From positions 704,770-768,769 of the forward strand of contig SNVD02013083.1 of assembly GCA_013180625.2 (NCBI GenBank): DNA of 64,000 nt, given 5' to 3'. The notes beneath the pieces were generated by a model, which was given only the letters and a program-made list of their open reading frames with translations, did no database searches and was not told the origin of the DNA. Position 1 is the first letter of the stretch. Every line of letters starts with the position of its first letter. A program made the translations under genes and the position numbers. Below, piece after piece: positions 23,477 to 35,533 of the stretch. This DNA comes from Boswellia sacra (taxonomy: Eukaryota > Streptophyta > Magnoliopsida > Sapindales > Burseraceae).

Positions 23477-25540
23477 TGTAACAGCCGTAATTTTTTTTTT
23501 AGGGCTATAAAAGTCTTTGTGGGAGTTGGACAAGGATTATAATTAAAAAAAAAGTTATATTTATATTTAAATTAGAAGTTTTATTCCTTTTAGAATACCT
23601 TAAGCTCACCTAGTATATAAGCAATATTATAATATTGCAAATAGGGTTTTTAACCTAAAAATTTAGGGGAGGCTTTGGAACTCAGAGATTTCAAGGTAAG
23701 ATTATATTCCCTTTAGTTTGATTTAATAATCTTTACTAGAATTATTTTTGTTGCCTAAATTTGTGCTAGGATTTCTGCAGAGGATTAATGAATAGCTTAG
23801 GATTTTTGAAATTATTAGGATATTTAAAATTCGATTTTCAGTCTGTTTTTTTATATGTTCTTATAGACATATATATGAACGTGTGAAATTTTATTTCACA
23901 AAAAAATATTAAGATTTCAATTTATTACGAATTTTTGAACTCTCTGTTGAAAACCTGGAAAAGACTACAATTTCTGGATGTTACGAATTTCAGAATTTTG
24001 TTTCATATGCTAGAGGAGTCAGAAATTCCTCAAATTTTATATGCTACTTCGTCAAGATGATATATACATTTCTGTAAATTTTCATGATTTTTAAGCATGT
24101 ATAATAATTTTTATGAAATTTTGATTTTGAAACGTTTTAATCTGAAAATTCTGGACAGATTTGACGGGCAGAAAACGAAAATCATTTAAAAATAGTTTCT
24201 GAACGTAATTTGCTTTGAAAAATTTTTAGCTGAATACTTTATGTGTCTAGTTCGCCTCTGCAAAATTCTAGGTTAATTGGATTAGGATATAATTTTCTAA
24301 AATTTCTGGAATGACCTCTGTTTTGGGTATCTGACTTAGGCAAAACGGTTTGTTTAGGAATTTTAAGGGAATTTTGTAGAACATTTGAGGTTTTGAGATT
24401 ATGAATTTATCAAGATGTTTTTGGTTATGTCTTAGGACAATCGTTGAACAAGTAGGAGCTAGGATATTTGCCTTTTTGGATCGATCAAGGTAAGTAACAT
24501 CATACATGTACTATGATTAAAGTGTAATGTGTTCTTAATAAATATTTTGATTTGTTAGAAAATATTTTTATGTGATATTATATGAATTATTTTCTGTTTT
24601 AGAATGAAAATTGTGGAATTAGAGTTTTAGCAAAGCTTTTAAATTGATTCTCAAAAACCGTTTTCACGTTAAAAACCGTTATAGTGAAAGGAACTTTTGA
24701 CGAATCTATTATTATCTACGAAAAGTTATTTGTATATGTACTTTGAATATTGTGTTATTTGAAATGGTTCTTGAATGTTTTGACTCATTATCCATAGTAT
24801 CTGAATACTGTTACGAATTCTGAACCCAGCTGTGGTATTAGTGTGCACACGACTTTTGGGTCGGGTCACCGAGATTACAGGTGACATACTTTTGGACCGG
24901 GTCACCGGGGATACAGGTGACATACTTTTGGATCGGGTCATCGGGGATACAGGTGACATATTTTGGGCCGGGTCACCGAGATTACAAGTGACATATTTCT
25001 GGGCCGGGTCACCGGGATTACGGGTGACACTATGTGACATGAGTCGATAAATGTTTTCTGATCTTTAAAGATTGTGAATGATTTCTTTGATCTTAAATGT
25101 TACAAATGCTTATAACTCCGTTTTACTAAGATATGATTTTTGGAATTGAAGTATTAAACTATGAATTTGATGATGTTTTTATAATTGTTTTAAGATACTA
25201 AATGGTTGTGTATGATTTTACTTACCGAGTTGATGGCTCACCCCTTGTCTCTAACATTTTATCAGAGTAGCGCAGCGGAAGAGTGGTTGGACTTGATGCT
25301 TGATGTCAAGGCTTTAGTTCATTTTTGGAATTATGCAATAAGAAGATCCCCTTTTATTTTAATATTTGTGTCTGAAACTTTAGATTATTAGACTTTGTTT
25401 TGACGTAGAGAGATATTAAATTTGTTGTTATGTTCCCTATTTTCTAATAAGAAGATTTATTGAAGTTTTATTTAGAGGTTTATTGTTAGTAATGTCCAAG
25501 CATATTAGCAATATTTGTGTTTCGGTTTTGGGGCGTTACA
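23477..25540. mobile_element. Solo LTR of an LTR retrotransposon (2064 bp)
   Basis: The sequence begins TGTAACAGCCGTAATTTT and ends GGGGCGTTACA, that is TG...CA ends with the short inverted repeat TGTAAC/GTTACA. Perfect 5-bp target duplications TTTTG lie at 23472-23476 and 25541-25545. There is no primer-binding site, coding region or second LTR, so it is a solo LTR left by recombination between two LTRs. Ends of this kind are common in plant Ty3/Gypsy elements, but superfamily cannot be proved from the LTR. It contains a 36-bp tandem repeat. Confidence 0.9.
24851..25030. repeat. Tandem repeat, about five units of 35-36 bp
   Basis: Each unit has the pattern ttttgg-ccgggtcaccgg followed by gatacaggtgacata. 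Units differ at a few positions. The repeat lies inside the solo LTR. Open frames on both strands across it (PGDPAQ-type repeats) are by-products of the unit length being near a multiple of three. Confidence 0.88.
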
Positions 25541-25545
25541 TTTTG

Positions 25546-26495
25546 TCTAATGTTATCTTTTAGATTCTCATAGAACAATAGAGAGGCCTTGCTTAAGCAA
25601 TATTTCTTGTTTTGTTATAAGATCATGTGATTGGTTAACAGATATTTGAGACAAATAATAATCTTCGCCTTGGAGTAAAAAATGAAAAAGTGTTCAATTG
25701 GAATATGCAAACTCATTAGCTATGGCGTCAATTCATTTCCCCAAAGGTGTCTTAAAGTTCCTCCAACAAATTATTGTACTAAATCGTCTCCAAAGATCTC
25801 AATCAAAGGAGGCACATACCAAATGTGAATACCCTCGGAGCCACAAGCATAACACCTGGTAGAAAGAAAAAATACTAAGTGAAATAAATACAAAATCTTC
25901 AATCTTTTTCAACAAAATCATCACGAAGTAAATTAATAAAACCTAAAATTATATATCTTTGTCTTTCAAATTTACCTACTACTGTACCAAAGTCAATATG
26001 ATTTCTAGCAGACATACACGTAAAGCTTTTAGTATACAAAAGTGTATACCATGATTCTTCTACCTATCAATACACTATGATTCTTCTATCTATCAATAAC
26101 TACATGCATTGCACAGTAGATGTGAAGAAGTACACTGTTATCTCAACGACTAAATTAATTTTAGGTTAGTTTGGAATTGTTGTTGTTATGAAAAGTCATG
26201 ATTTATTTTGGACCAAAATAACACTACATCTATAACTAAATCTTATAATCAACTGCTTTCAATCTGAGTTGACAAAATTCTATTAGACATATAACTCCCC
26301 TTTTTCATCTTTTTTCCTCATCCAGTAAATTTTTACTAACTTAGGTTGTAAGCAGATTTAGTTATGGGTGTAACATCACCCAATAACAACAGCCCAAAGT
26401 GTTTGATATTTTTTTTAACGAATTAAAATATAATTTAATTCAAAAAATAATTAAATATTTTAAAGGATTTCAGAAGTAATAACCTCTTGCTCTTA
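25546..26495. other. Spacer between solo LTR and copia element
   Basis: AT-rich sequence without a recognisable gene, repeat or RNA. The sequence just left of the copia element supplies its target site ATAAC. Confidence 0.4.
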
Positions 26496-26500
26496 ATAAC

Positions 26501-27343
26501 TGTTGGTGTCAACGTGTGACATTCTTGCATGTGCCATATACATGATTATTTTGGCCAACTTGTAGATAAAAATATTGTGTTATATTTTTTCTTATTTTAC
26601 TGTTTCTAGAAGTATGATTTAGGAAGTACTTGATTCATAAGAAAATCTCTTTAGATTAAGACATTATTTGATGTATCCTAGTTAAATTAGGAATATACTT
26701 ATTTGTATCCTATTTCATTTAGGAGATTATTTATATCATTTCCTAAAGTATTATTCTTTATCATAATTTGAGTTTGATTAAGATTTTTACAGGATTTTGA
26801 CGAGATTACAATCAGACATCACAATATATATATATATATATATATATATTTCACAGCATTCCAAGAGTCAGATAAGAGCTTCAACACAAAGATAGGGAAT
26901 GCTTCTTTGATTTTATTTTATGAATGTTTTATTCATGTATAAGAGGTTGTGATCGTGCATGAATTTCAATTAGGTCTGTTTGAGTTAGTATACACTTGAG
27001 AGAACTTACGAGTTGAGTGTTTATATAATTCAGTGTCAGACACCGTGGTTATATTTTATTCAATAGTGTATTGTTAAGTTGCCAGTGACAGAAAGTGGGC
27101 AGCGTCACTAGAGTTTAAGATCTTGACGAGATTTTATTTTACAAAGATTAGGTCAGTGTGTGAAAGTAAGTCAGCACTATAAATGATCCTAAACATTGTA
27201 CAAACAAGAACTTAGTGAATTGTAGTTCTAAAGCTATCTGTGGATGTAGGTTTTATAACCGAACCACGTAAAATTCTCATATGCCATTTTACTTTACAGT
27301 TTACTGTAATATTACATATAACTTCATACTTTCAGATCTTACA
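26501..27343 (+). repeat. 5' LTR of the copia element
   Basis: 843 bases, TG...CA. It contains a (TA)n run at about 26825-26849 where the 3' LTR has a (CA)n run plus about 45 more bases. Confidence 0.92.
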
Positions 27344-27345
27344 AT

Positions 27346-27357
27346 TGGTATCAGAGC
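27346..27357 (+). promoter_or_regulatory. Primer-binding site for initiator tRNA-Met
   Basis: TGGTATCAGAGC begins two bases after the 5' LTR. It is the standard site where the 3' end of initiator tRNA-Met primes minus-strand synthesis in plant copia elements. Confidence 0.9.
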
Positions 27358-27404
27358 AAGTTCAATGACATACGAATGAAGAAAGATCATGTTGATTTAG
27401 AGGA

Positions 27405-28345
27405 ATGAAGTTTATTCGCAATAGAGGATCCGAAACACAACCATATATTCTTGATTATTGTAATTATTTATATTGGAAAGTAAGAATGATGATTTATATC
27501 AAATCTTTTGATGACAGGGCATTGACCAGTGTGCCTAAAGGATGGACATCATCAACAATATTGAAAACTTTTTGAGACTCTCTAAGGAGGAATGGACTGA
27601 TGAAGAATATCGGTGTTTAAGCTGGAACTTAAAGGCTCTTAATACGATTTTTGCTACAGTGGATTTAAACAACTTTGGACAGATTTCAAAGTGCAAAGTG
27701 GCTAAAGAAGCCTGGGACATTCTTGAGATGAAACATGAAGGTAATGCTTCTGTTAAAAAATCTAAATTGATGAGATTAAATTCACAATTTGAAAACTTGA
27801 TGATGCATAAGGATGAGTTATGTCACATCACCAATTCTACATATATGCTTGACAAGACCTTTACTGTTGTAGAAATTGTTAGCAAAATAATTAGATCTGT
27901 TTAAGATAAATTTCAACCTAAAATTTCAGTCATTGAGGAAGTTAAAAACACTTATGAGATTAGAGTTGATGAACTGATTGGCATTCTCTATAACTTTGAG
28001 ATTAATCATAATGCTAGGAAGCAAAAAGGAAAAAGCATTACATTCAATGTTAAAATTAAAAAATCTAATAATGAAAGTAATGATGAGCTTGATAAAACTT
28101 ATTCTAAACAGATTGCTTTTCTAACAAAAAACTATGTCAAGTTCATGAAAAAGAATTTCAGGAAAAAGAATCAAGAAAAGTCATCAAACTCAAATGAAGA
28201 CAAGTTCAGAAATTCAGCAAGGAGAATGACAAGAAGAAATCAAAGCAACCTGACAAGAAATGACAAATTCAATACTATGAGTGTTCTACTTATGGACATA
28301 TTCAATTTGAATGTACTAATTTCAAAAAGAAGAACAAAGGCTTAA
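27405..28345 (+). pseudogene. copia gag, broken
   Basis: The start has the usual copia gag layout with YLYWKVRMMIYIKS, then after a frame change near 27545 the frame with KEAWDILEMKHEG, KKSKLMRLNSQFE and so on (UBN2-type gag). A stop lies at 27902. Near 28280-28320 there is a CCHC zinc-knuckle sequence in which the first Cys position reads Tyr (YECSTYGHIQFEC). Frames are shifted several times. Gag would form the particle; this copy cannot. Confidence 0.8.
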
Positions 28346-28489
28346 CAACTACTTGGAGTGATGACTCAGAAACTGATTCAGAAGATCAAGAATGCATGAA
28401 TAATTTTGTAGCATTTACAGTATCTGCAACTAATAAAGAAAGCTATTATGTCCAGCACAATAAAAAAGTGCAGAACTAATGATGAACAT

Positions 28490-29025
28490 TTAGTTTAGAA
28501 AATAATCCAGAATACTATAAAGAGCTGCAAGAAACTTATAATGCACTCTATGGTAAATGGTTGAGTCAGAAAGAAGAAATTAAATCTTTGAATAAGGAGA
28601 TTGAAGTGTTAAGATGTGAAAAATAGTATGCAGAAAACTGCATCACAGAATTGGAGCTTGCTTTGACAGATAAAATAACACATATTGAGAAAATTATAAC
28701 AGAACTGATTGAGAATAAAAAATGTGTAGATCAACTCAAAATTGGGTCAGCTAAACTTGATCAGGCCTTGAGTCTTGGAAGAGACAATTTCAACAAACAT
28801 GGCTTTGGGTATACAGAATGTAATGTTGCATCCTCATCAACAACAGTGTTTGTAAAAGCTTCAACATTATGTAAGAATTCTGAACCTAACTCAAAAAGCA
28901 ATGAAACATTTGTTTCCTCTCTAAGCTTTTTCAAATCCAATCCTGAAAAGCAAGAAAATTCATTCTTACATGTTATTTTTGCTGTGTCAAATAGCATATT
29001 AGACTTAGATGTTTTAAATTGTTGA
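28490..29025 (+). pseudogene. Coiled-coil-like region after gag zinc knuckle
   Basis: The region is rich in Glu, Lys and Leu in heptad-like order (LQETYNALYGKW, then KEEIKSLNKEIEVL, one stop at 28624-28626, then ELELALTDKITHIEKII). It is followed by KLDQALSLGRDN and HGFGYTEC. This layout is known from the long gag of Sireviruses. It is interrupted and not functional. Confidence 0.6.
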
Positions 29026-29059
29026 ATTTATTGCATAAAAGGTCAAAATAGTTCAATAT

Positions 29060-29587
29060 GTTACCAAAGAACAACAGCAGTGGCTTAAAAAAGAGAAGAC
29101 AGTCTGTAATGTTGCTTTTACTGCATTTAAGTATTCTTCTAATGATTTATGGTATTTTGATAGTGGCTGTTTCAGGCACATGACTGAAAATAAACAGTTT
29201 TTTAAAGATTTTAAATTATGCAGGAAAGGAAATGTCACTTATGGTAATGATGCAAAGAGTAAGATCATTGACAAAGACACTTTGAACGTCAAAGGTCTAC
29301 CCGAATTTTAAAATGTCTTACTCTTTAAAGATTTGAAAGTCAGTCCAATTAGTGTTAGTCAAATATGTGATGACAAGTATGTGGTTAATTTCACACAAAA
29401 CAAATGCATGATTTTAGACAATCTTGATAGATGCATTCTAGAAGGAAATAGATCTTTGAATAATTGTTATTTAGTAAAAATTGCATTTAATGCTAGAATC
29501 TCAGATTTAGAATTATGGCATCAAAAAATGGGACACTTAAATTACAAGGACTTGGTTAAATTAACTAAGTTAGGTGCTGTAAAATGA
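29060..29587 (+). pseudogene. copia protease and GAG-pre-integrase region, broken
   Basis: The aspartic protease motif is at 29159-29167 within WYFDSGCFRHMT, and the flap region follows. A stop interrupts at about 29309. The frame at 29333-29587 ends with the pre-integrase signature LWHQKMGHLNYKDL and then a stop at 29585. The protease would cleave the Gag-Pol polyprotein. Confidence 0.8.
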
Positions 29588-30280
29588 GTTCCTAAACTTG
29601 ATGACAAAATCAATGAAATTTGTCAACCATGTCAAATGAGAAAACAAATTAGAAGTGCACACAAATCAATCTCACATCTTAGCACATCTAAAATACTTTA
29701 TTTGCTTCACATGGATCTTACGGGTCCTATGCAAATTGAAAGCATTTCTAGTAAGAGATACATATTTGTTTTTGTGGATGACTTCTCTAGATATACTTGG
29801 GTTGATTTTATTAAAGAAAAATCTGACACTTCTTTGTGTTAAGCTTGAAAATGAGCAAAACAGAAAGATTGGCAGGATAGTGAGGATAAGGAGTGATCAT
29901 GGCAAGGAGTTTGAAAATGTTAGATATGCTGACTTTTGCAAATATCATGGAATTGAACATGAATTTTCAGCTCCCAAAACTCCTAAACAGAATGACATTG
30001 TGGAAAGAAAAAATAGAACTTCAAGAGATGTCTAGAGTGATGCTCAATAGTAAGAAGTTGACCAAAAGACTATGGGTTGAAGCAATAAGCACTGCTTGTT
30101 ATATTTCAAATAGAGTTTTTCTAATACCTGGCACTAACCAGACACCGTATAAAATTTTGAAAGGAAGAAAACCTAATTTGAAATGTTTTCATGTTTTTAG
30201 ATGCAGGTGTTACATTTTAAATGACAGAGAGCAGTTAGAAAAATTAGATCCGAAAAGTAATGAAAAAGTTTTTATGTGAG
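29588..30280 (+). pseudogene. copia integrase, broken
   Basis: The zinc-binding Cys pair is CQPCQ near 29622. The catalytic D,D,E residues appear in HMDLTGPM (near 29710), RSDHGKEF (near 29895) and NDIVERKNRT (near 30000). A frameshift near 29835 separates the first D from the rest, and another lies near 30025. The C-terminal part with ACYISNRV and TPYKILKGRKP follows. Confidence 0.85.
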
Positions 30281-30759
30281 TCTGTAGTCTTTAAACTAAG
30301 TCAATCATGGAATCTGCAAATATGGTATTTGATGATCTAGCTGATTATGAAAAGTACTCACACGAAGAAAGTATAACCAGCTTCACAGAAAATGCAGAAA
30401 GACGAGTACCAAATAGTATTAACAGCAAAAAAGATTCAATTATGAAAGAGAAAATAATTGCTGTTACATCAGACACAACAACGTCATCTGGCAACACAGA
30501 TCTGAACAAAAACTCAATCAGAAATGAAGATGAAAGAAAAGATCCACCCAATTGGATGCAGAAGGCACATCCAACTAGCTCAATTATTAAAACCCCATAT
30601 GGAATGATGAAAACTATGAGCAAGGTAAGAAATCATGTAAGATTTGCATGTTATGTTTCATTAGTTGAAACAAAAAAATGTGAAAGAAACTTTAAAAGAA
30701 GATGTTTTGATTCAAGTAATGCAAGATGAACTTAATCAGTTTCAAAGGAAAGAAGTATA
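30281..30759 (+). pseudogene. copia linker between integrase and reverse transcriptase
   Basis: A 140-residue frame at 30307-30729 is polar and Ser/Thr/Lys-rich, ending with a segment like the usual approach to the RT domain (NHVRFACYVS). It is a low-conservation spacer in this class of elements. Confidence 0.6.
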
Positions 30760-31400
30760 AGAACTAGTTTCTAGGCAAGAAAATGTAAATGTCATTAGAA
30801 CTAAATGGATATTCAAAAATAAAAATGATAAAAGTGGTCAAGTAGTAAGAAATAAGGCTAGACTAGTAGCTCAAAGCTACACACAAGTAGAAGGCATAGA
30901 CTTTGATGAAACCTATGCATCAGTAGCTAGGCTTGAGTCAATAAAATTAATATTTACAATTGCTTGTTTGCTTGATTTTAAATTGTACCAAATAGATGTT
31001 AAAACAACCTTTTTAAATGGCTATGAAGCTTTTGTTGAATAGCCTAAAAGATTTGAAAGGATTTGAAGATATTAAATATCCTGATTTTGTATATAAATTG
31101 CATAAAGTTTTGTATGGGTTGAAACAAGCTCCTAGAGCTTGGTATGAAAGGTTGACAAACTTTTTGATCAAGAAAGGTTATAGTAGAGGCAGCGATGATA
31201 AGACTTTGTTTATAATATATGCATCTAACTATTTTATTATTGCTCAAGTATATGTAGATAACATTGTATTCGGATCAACTAACAAAAACAAAACTAATTA
31301 GTTTGTTAAGTTGATGTAGAAAGAGTTTGAGATGAGCATGGTAGGAGAATTAAATTTCTTTCTTGGATTACAGGTTAAACAAATGAATGATGTGATATTC
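30760..31400 (+). pseudogene. copia reverse transcriptase, broken
   Basis: RT motifs in order are VIRTKWIFKNKND, RNKARLVAQ, FDETYASVARLESIK, YQIDVKTTFLNG, then after two stops KVLYGLKQAPRAWYERL. The catalytic YVDD box reads YVDN at about 31252-31263, so a catalytic Asp is lost even apart from the stops. ELNFFLGLQV follows near 31350. Confidence 0.88.
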
Positions 31401-31659
31401 ATATCTTAATCAAAATATGCTAAAAAACTTGTAAAGAAATTTGGACTTGAGAATGCAAAACCAACGAAAACTCCTATTAATACTAACCTGAAACTCTCAA
31501 GAGATAATACAAAAAAATAGGTTGATGTCAGTTTATATGAAGCATCATTGGCAGTTTGTTATACCTCACAGCCAGTAGACCAGACTTGTATTTTAGTGTA
31601 GAACTTTGTGCAAGATTTCAAGTAAATCCCAAAGAATCACACCTTGCAACAGCTAAAAG

Positions 31660-33235
31660 AATCATCAGGTATGTACTTGGAACTTATGATTATGGAATAT
31701 GGTTTTTCTAAAGATACAAATGGTTGTCTTATAGGGTTTAGTGATGCTAACTGGGCAGAAAATACAAATGACAAGAGGAGGACATCAGGTTTATCTTAGT
31801 ACTAACTTAGTTTCTTAGCACAACAAAAAACAGAATTCCATCCCCTTGTCTACTGCTGAAACTAAATACGTAGCAATAAGAAGTTATTGGACATAACTAC
31901 TTTGGATGAAGCAAATGCTAAGTGATTATGGTATAGAACAAAAACCTATAACTGTGTTTTGTGATAATACTAGTGCTATAAACATTTTCAAAAATCCTGT
32001 TCAGCATTCTAGAACAAAACACATTGGCATAAGATATCATTTTATAAGGGAGCTTGTAGAGTCTAAGGTAGATGTGGGTTCGGATCGAGTGGGGGCGGGG
32101 ATGCCATCCTTATCCCTATCCCCAATTTGAAAATTAATCGCCATCCCCGCCCTATCTTCAATTTGAAAATTAACCTATCCCCATCCTTGATTTCTTAAAT
32201 CATCCCCATCCCCAATCCGCCCTAAGCTACATATAATAATTTCATTTTTTTTGTTGAATTATATTTTAGCATTTTTCTCAACATTGCAAACACAAGTATT
32301 AACAAGTTTTCAACTTTTAATTAACTTCACTTTCAAGCTTCCAAAATAGAGCCATGTTGATTTTCTAATTTTTTTATAATCAATCTATTAATCCAATTAT
32401 CCTAAAATTTTACAAAAATATCGTAAACACCTTTATCTTTAAGCTTGTCAAATCTAAAAAATTTTTGAATAATAAAGGTATTTTAAAATAATTTATATTT
32501 TGGGGTCTATCAGTTCTACCAAAAGCATTTAGGATTGGTCTCTCTTCATTTGTAAATACATAAAAAATCTCAATTAAGTATTAAAATTACAAATCAAACT
32601 AGACTCAAAGACGATAATATATACAAAATTTCATAATTTTTTGATATCTCTAGGTAGCTCAAATAAGTTTTGAAAGACTAATCTCTTCTAGAAAACTAAA
32701 AATCCCAAAGTTGCAGAGTCATTTTCAACAATTCATAAAAAATCAAATACTCAACATTTTTCAGTGAAAAAAATTTTAAACAAACATTTGAGATGTCTAT
32801 TTTAATATATATAAATTTGAAAAGCAAAATCATATTAAAATTATTACATAAATTTTTATAATCCTTTACTATCTTCTAGAAATAACGTTAATGTGTTTTT
32901 CTTTTATCAATCCTATACACACACACACATATTTAGGGAACGCGCCGAGTCGAGTTAGGGAACACAATCCCTATCCCCATCCCCATTTAATTTCGAGAAA
33001 AATTTTCATCCCCATCCTCGCCCCGTTCCACGTTTTTTACTCCCCATCCCCGGCCTAATCGTGCTGGGGAGTTACGGGAGCCCATTCCCATGGGGATTTG
33101 TCCCAACTCTAGTATAAGATGATACACATTAAACACATCTCTACTGATAAATAATTAGTTGACTTGTTCACTAAGGTATTCGATACAACACTATTTAAAA
33201 ATCTAAGAAAAGCCTTAGACATTTGTCGATTTTCT
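31660..33235 (+). pseudogene. copia RNase H, split by a hAT-like insertion
   Basis: RNase H signatures are FSDANWAEN near 31742, STAETKYVA near 31850 and VFCDNTSAI near 31955. The frame continues through HSRTKHIGIRYHFIRELVES to 32068 and is then cut by the 1043-bp insertion. It resumes after 33111 with the usual C-terminal copia residues (LFTKVFDTTLFKNLRKAL), with one stop. Confidence 0.85.
32069..33111. mobile_element. hAT-like non-autonomous element nested in copia RNase H
   Basis: The insertion starts tagatgtggg and ends with the near complement cccaactcta (8 of 10 match). Its subterminal parts are full of (c)ccatcccc units, while the middle is AT-rich and non-coding. The flanking 8-mers gtctaagg (32061-32068) and gtataaga (33112-33119) match at 6 of 8 positions; the uninterrupted copia reading frame predicts the target was between the two. 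An 8-bp duplication and TAGAG-like ends fit the hAT superfamily. Confidence 0.75.
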
Positions 33236-33305
33236 GAATAAGCATTGTTTTCTGTTATGTTAATTATATCAACAACAATATGCAGAGATCCCGATTAATC
33301 CTACA

Positions 33306-35023
33306 ATGAGTGAAGATGAGTCAATTCTAGTTAAGCGTATGAGGGACCAGGTGAAGCCAAAGTTTAACAAGTTCATCACAGTAACTGTCAAGCAAAATTC
33401 TTGAAGTATACATCAAAGAGGAAGTTGCAGTGAAGGTAACCGACTTCAACAGGTATGGATTGACTGAACTTCTTGAGTCTATTTACTAGACTAAAACATT
33501 AAACAACTTCCTGCCCCTTGTTAAGTCTTTGATTCAAGAATTTTAGGTAAATACAACAGCTTCAATTGATGACCCGAAGAGCTTTCATTATTACAAAGTG
33601 TTTTGTAGAGGAAAATTTGTGAAATTTTCACCAAATGTTATCAACTCTTTCTTTGATATACCTATTGGTAGTTTGCTCTCTGTTGAAGAAAATTTTGATA
33701 TAGCGATTGTTTTTAAGGAATTACCTGGTCGAGAGGATTTAGTTTGGAACTCGAGAGATGGCATTGATCAACAATACCTTAGAAAGAAATATAGGGTTCT
33801 ACATAAGATTGCATAATTTGATTGGTTCCCTTCTTCACATCAGAACCAGGTCAGGGGAGATAAAGTGAAATTTCTGTTATGTTTGGGCACAAATAAACCA
33901 ATTAATTTAGGTTTATGGATTAACAGGATGATTGTCCAAATTACACCATATAAATCCAATTATCATTTGCTTGTATTTCCTTATTTGATTCAAGGTATTT
34001 TAGCTCAAAATAGTGTTCCCATTAGCCCAATAGAGTACACTGAGATTTTGTCAAAATTCATCACAAAAGGATTTCTGCATCAACTGCTTGACAAATCTGA
34101 TCTGCCTGTCATTGAACCAAAAACAACAAGAGTTTGAAATAATCCCATGAACAATGTGGAAGAACAGCTTACTTTGATCAATTCTACTTTGTCTAATATT
34201 GTGCAGGATCTCAAGGACATCAAAGCCAATCAATCTGCACTGGAGAATAAACTTGCTGGAAAAACTGCTGCTGCAAAAGAACCACAACCCATGGAAACTG
34301 ACAACGTGGTGTAAGAATATTCAATAGAACAAATTTCAGAGGAGGATTAAGCTAAATTATCTGCTGTTGAGACAAACATGAGGGCAGAAAAGAAAAAGAA
34401 GAAAAAGAAATCAGAGGAGAAAGCTAAAGGAATTGATCTGAAAGGCAAGAAGAAGGTAAAAGTGGTGAAGAAAAAGTCTGACAAGAAGAAGAAGAAAATT
34501 GCTACAGCAACTCCAAAACTGCTGGATGAATCCTTGTTAGATGAACCAACTCAAAAGGAACCCGCAACACCAAAATCTTCACCACCCTCTGAAGAAGAAC
34601 CTGACAATGCACCAGTTCCTGAAGTAGAACAACCTGCCTCTATGCCAGCACAGTCATATCCACATGAAACAGAAACCACACCTGTTGAAGAACACACAAA
34701 GGAAACAGCTCCTGAAGCAGACACAGCAGAAACAACATAGGAAAATCCCAACCCAGCTTGTAGCAGAATCTCTTGTACCTGTTGTTGAGTCACCACCAAC
34801 TGAAACCAGTGCAGATAGACTTGACAAGGAAATCTGCAAGATTGTAGCAAAGGTCACTGCTACTTCCTTTGATACCACTGGAGAATAAGCCACTCCTATG
34901 GTTTCTGAACAACCTAAAACTTCCATCACTGGCAAAAGGTTCAAGACTAAGGCTGATAGGATCAATAAACGACCTGGAAGTTCCTTTTCACCTCATGTTC
35001 GCAAGTTTGCCCAACTTCGTTAA
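33306..35023 (+). pseudogene. Third ORF downstream of copia pol, plant transposon protein-like, broken
   Basis: From ATG 33306 the sequence codes in shifting frames to a stop at 35021-35023. The first 25 codons are acidic or basic; then frames at 33598-33816 (VFCRGKFVKFSPNVINSFF start) and 33865-34137 (NLGLWINRMI, FPYLIQGIL) resemble the domain known as putative plant transposon protein, found in retroelement polyproteins. Next comes a hydrophilic tail with a Lys-rich block at 34378-34500 and a Pro/Glu/Thr-rich block at 34540-34740. Sireviruses may carry an env-like gene in this position, but I see no signal peptide or membrane segment here. Function is unknown. Several frameshifts and stops break it. 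Confidence 0.6.
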
Positions 35024-35520
35024 TGTGCTTTCCATTTATTTTTAGAACTTTTTATGAAATCAAGGGGGAGAAGAAGTTTCTGATTATGTTCTGATATTTT
35101 TATTTGAACTGATTCTACTTGACTTCAAGGATAGTAAGTTAGGGCGAGTCTTATATTTGAATTCGAACTACTTTATGACTTGTGTTTTTTATTTGTTACT
35201 TTGCAGGTTTTCTTTATTGTGTTTTGAGCTCTTACCTGCATATTTAAATTGTTTGATGTTTTTCTCACATTTTTTTAGCTCTGATCATGCTTTGGTTGAG
35301 TGTTACTTGACATGTTTGTCAACTTTACTTAGTTTTGTTTTGCAGGATATTTACATTTAGACATTATTCTGTTATGAGATTTATAACTGCACAATTGTTA
35401 TTTATTTAAGTATGTCATTTTCTGTTTGATGGTTCATGATTGCTTATAGTCATTTTAGACTTATCTTTGTGTACTATTCTTTGATAAAAAATAGTTTGAT
35501 GTCTTCATCACAAGTTGTCA

Positions 35521-35533
35521 AAAAAGAAGAAAT
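35521..35533 (+). promoter_or_regulatory. Polypurine tract of the copia element
   Basis: The run aaaaagaagaaat lies immediately before the 3' LTR. A second purine run, aagggggagaagaag near 35062, lies 470 bases upstream; several such tracts are reported in Sireviruses. Assignment is by position. Confidence 0.6.

Noticed and set aside
24726..25050. Repetitive proteins on both strands (SPVSPVTRSKSM-like and TGDILLDRV-like)
   Set aside because: They are translations of the 36-bp tandem repeat inside the solo LTR.
25800..25860. Possible gene fragment reading CYACGSEGIHIWYVPP on the minus strand
   Set aside because: It is too short and I do not recognise it; no splice context supports it.
34551..34965. 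Minus-strand frames of about 100 residues
   Set aside because: They are antisense shadows of the third copia ORF.
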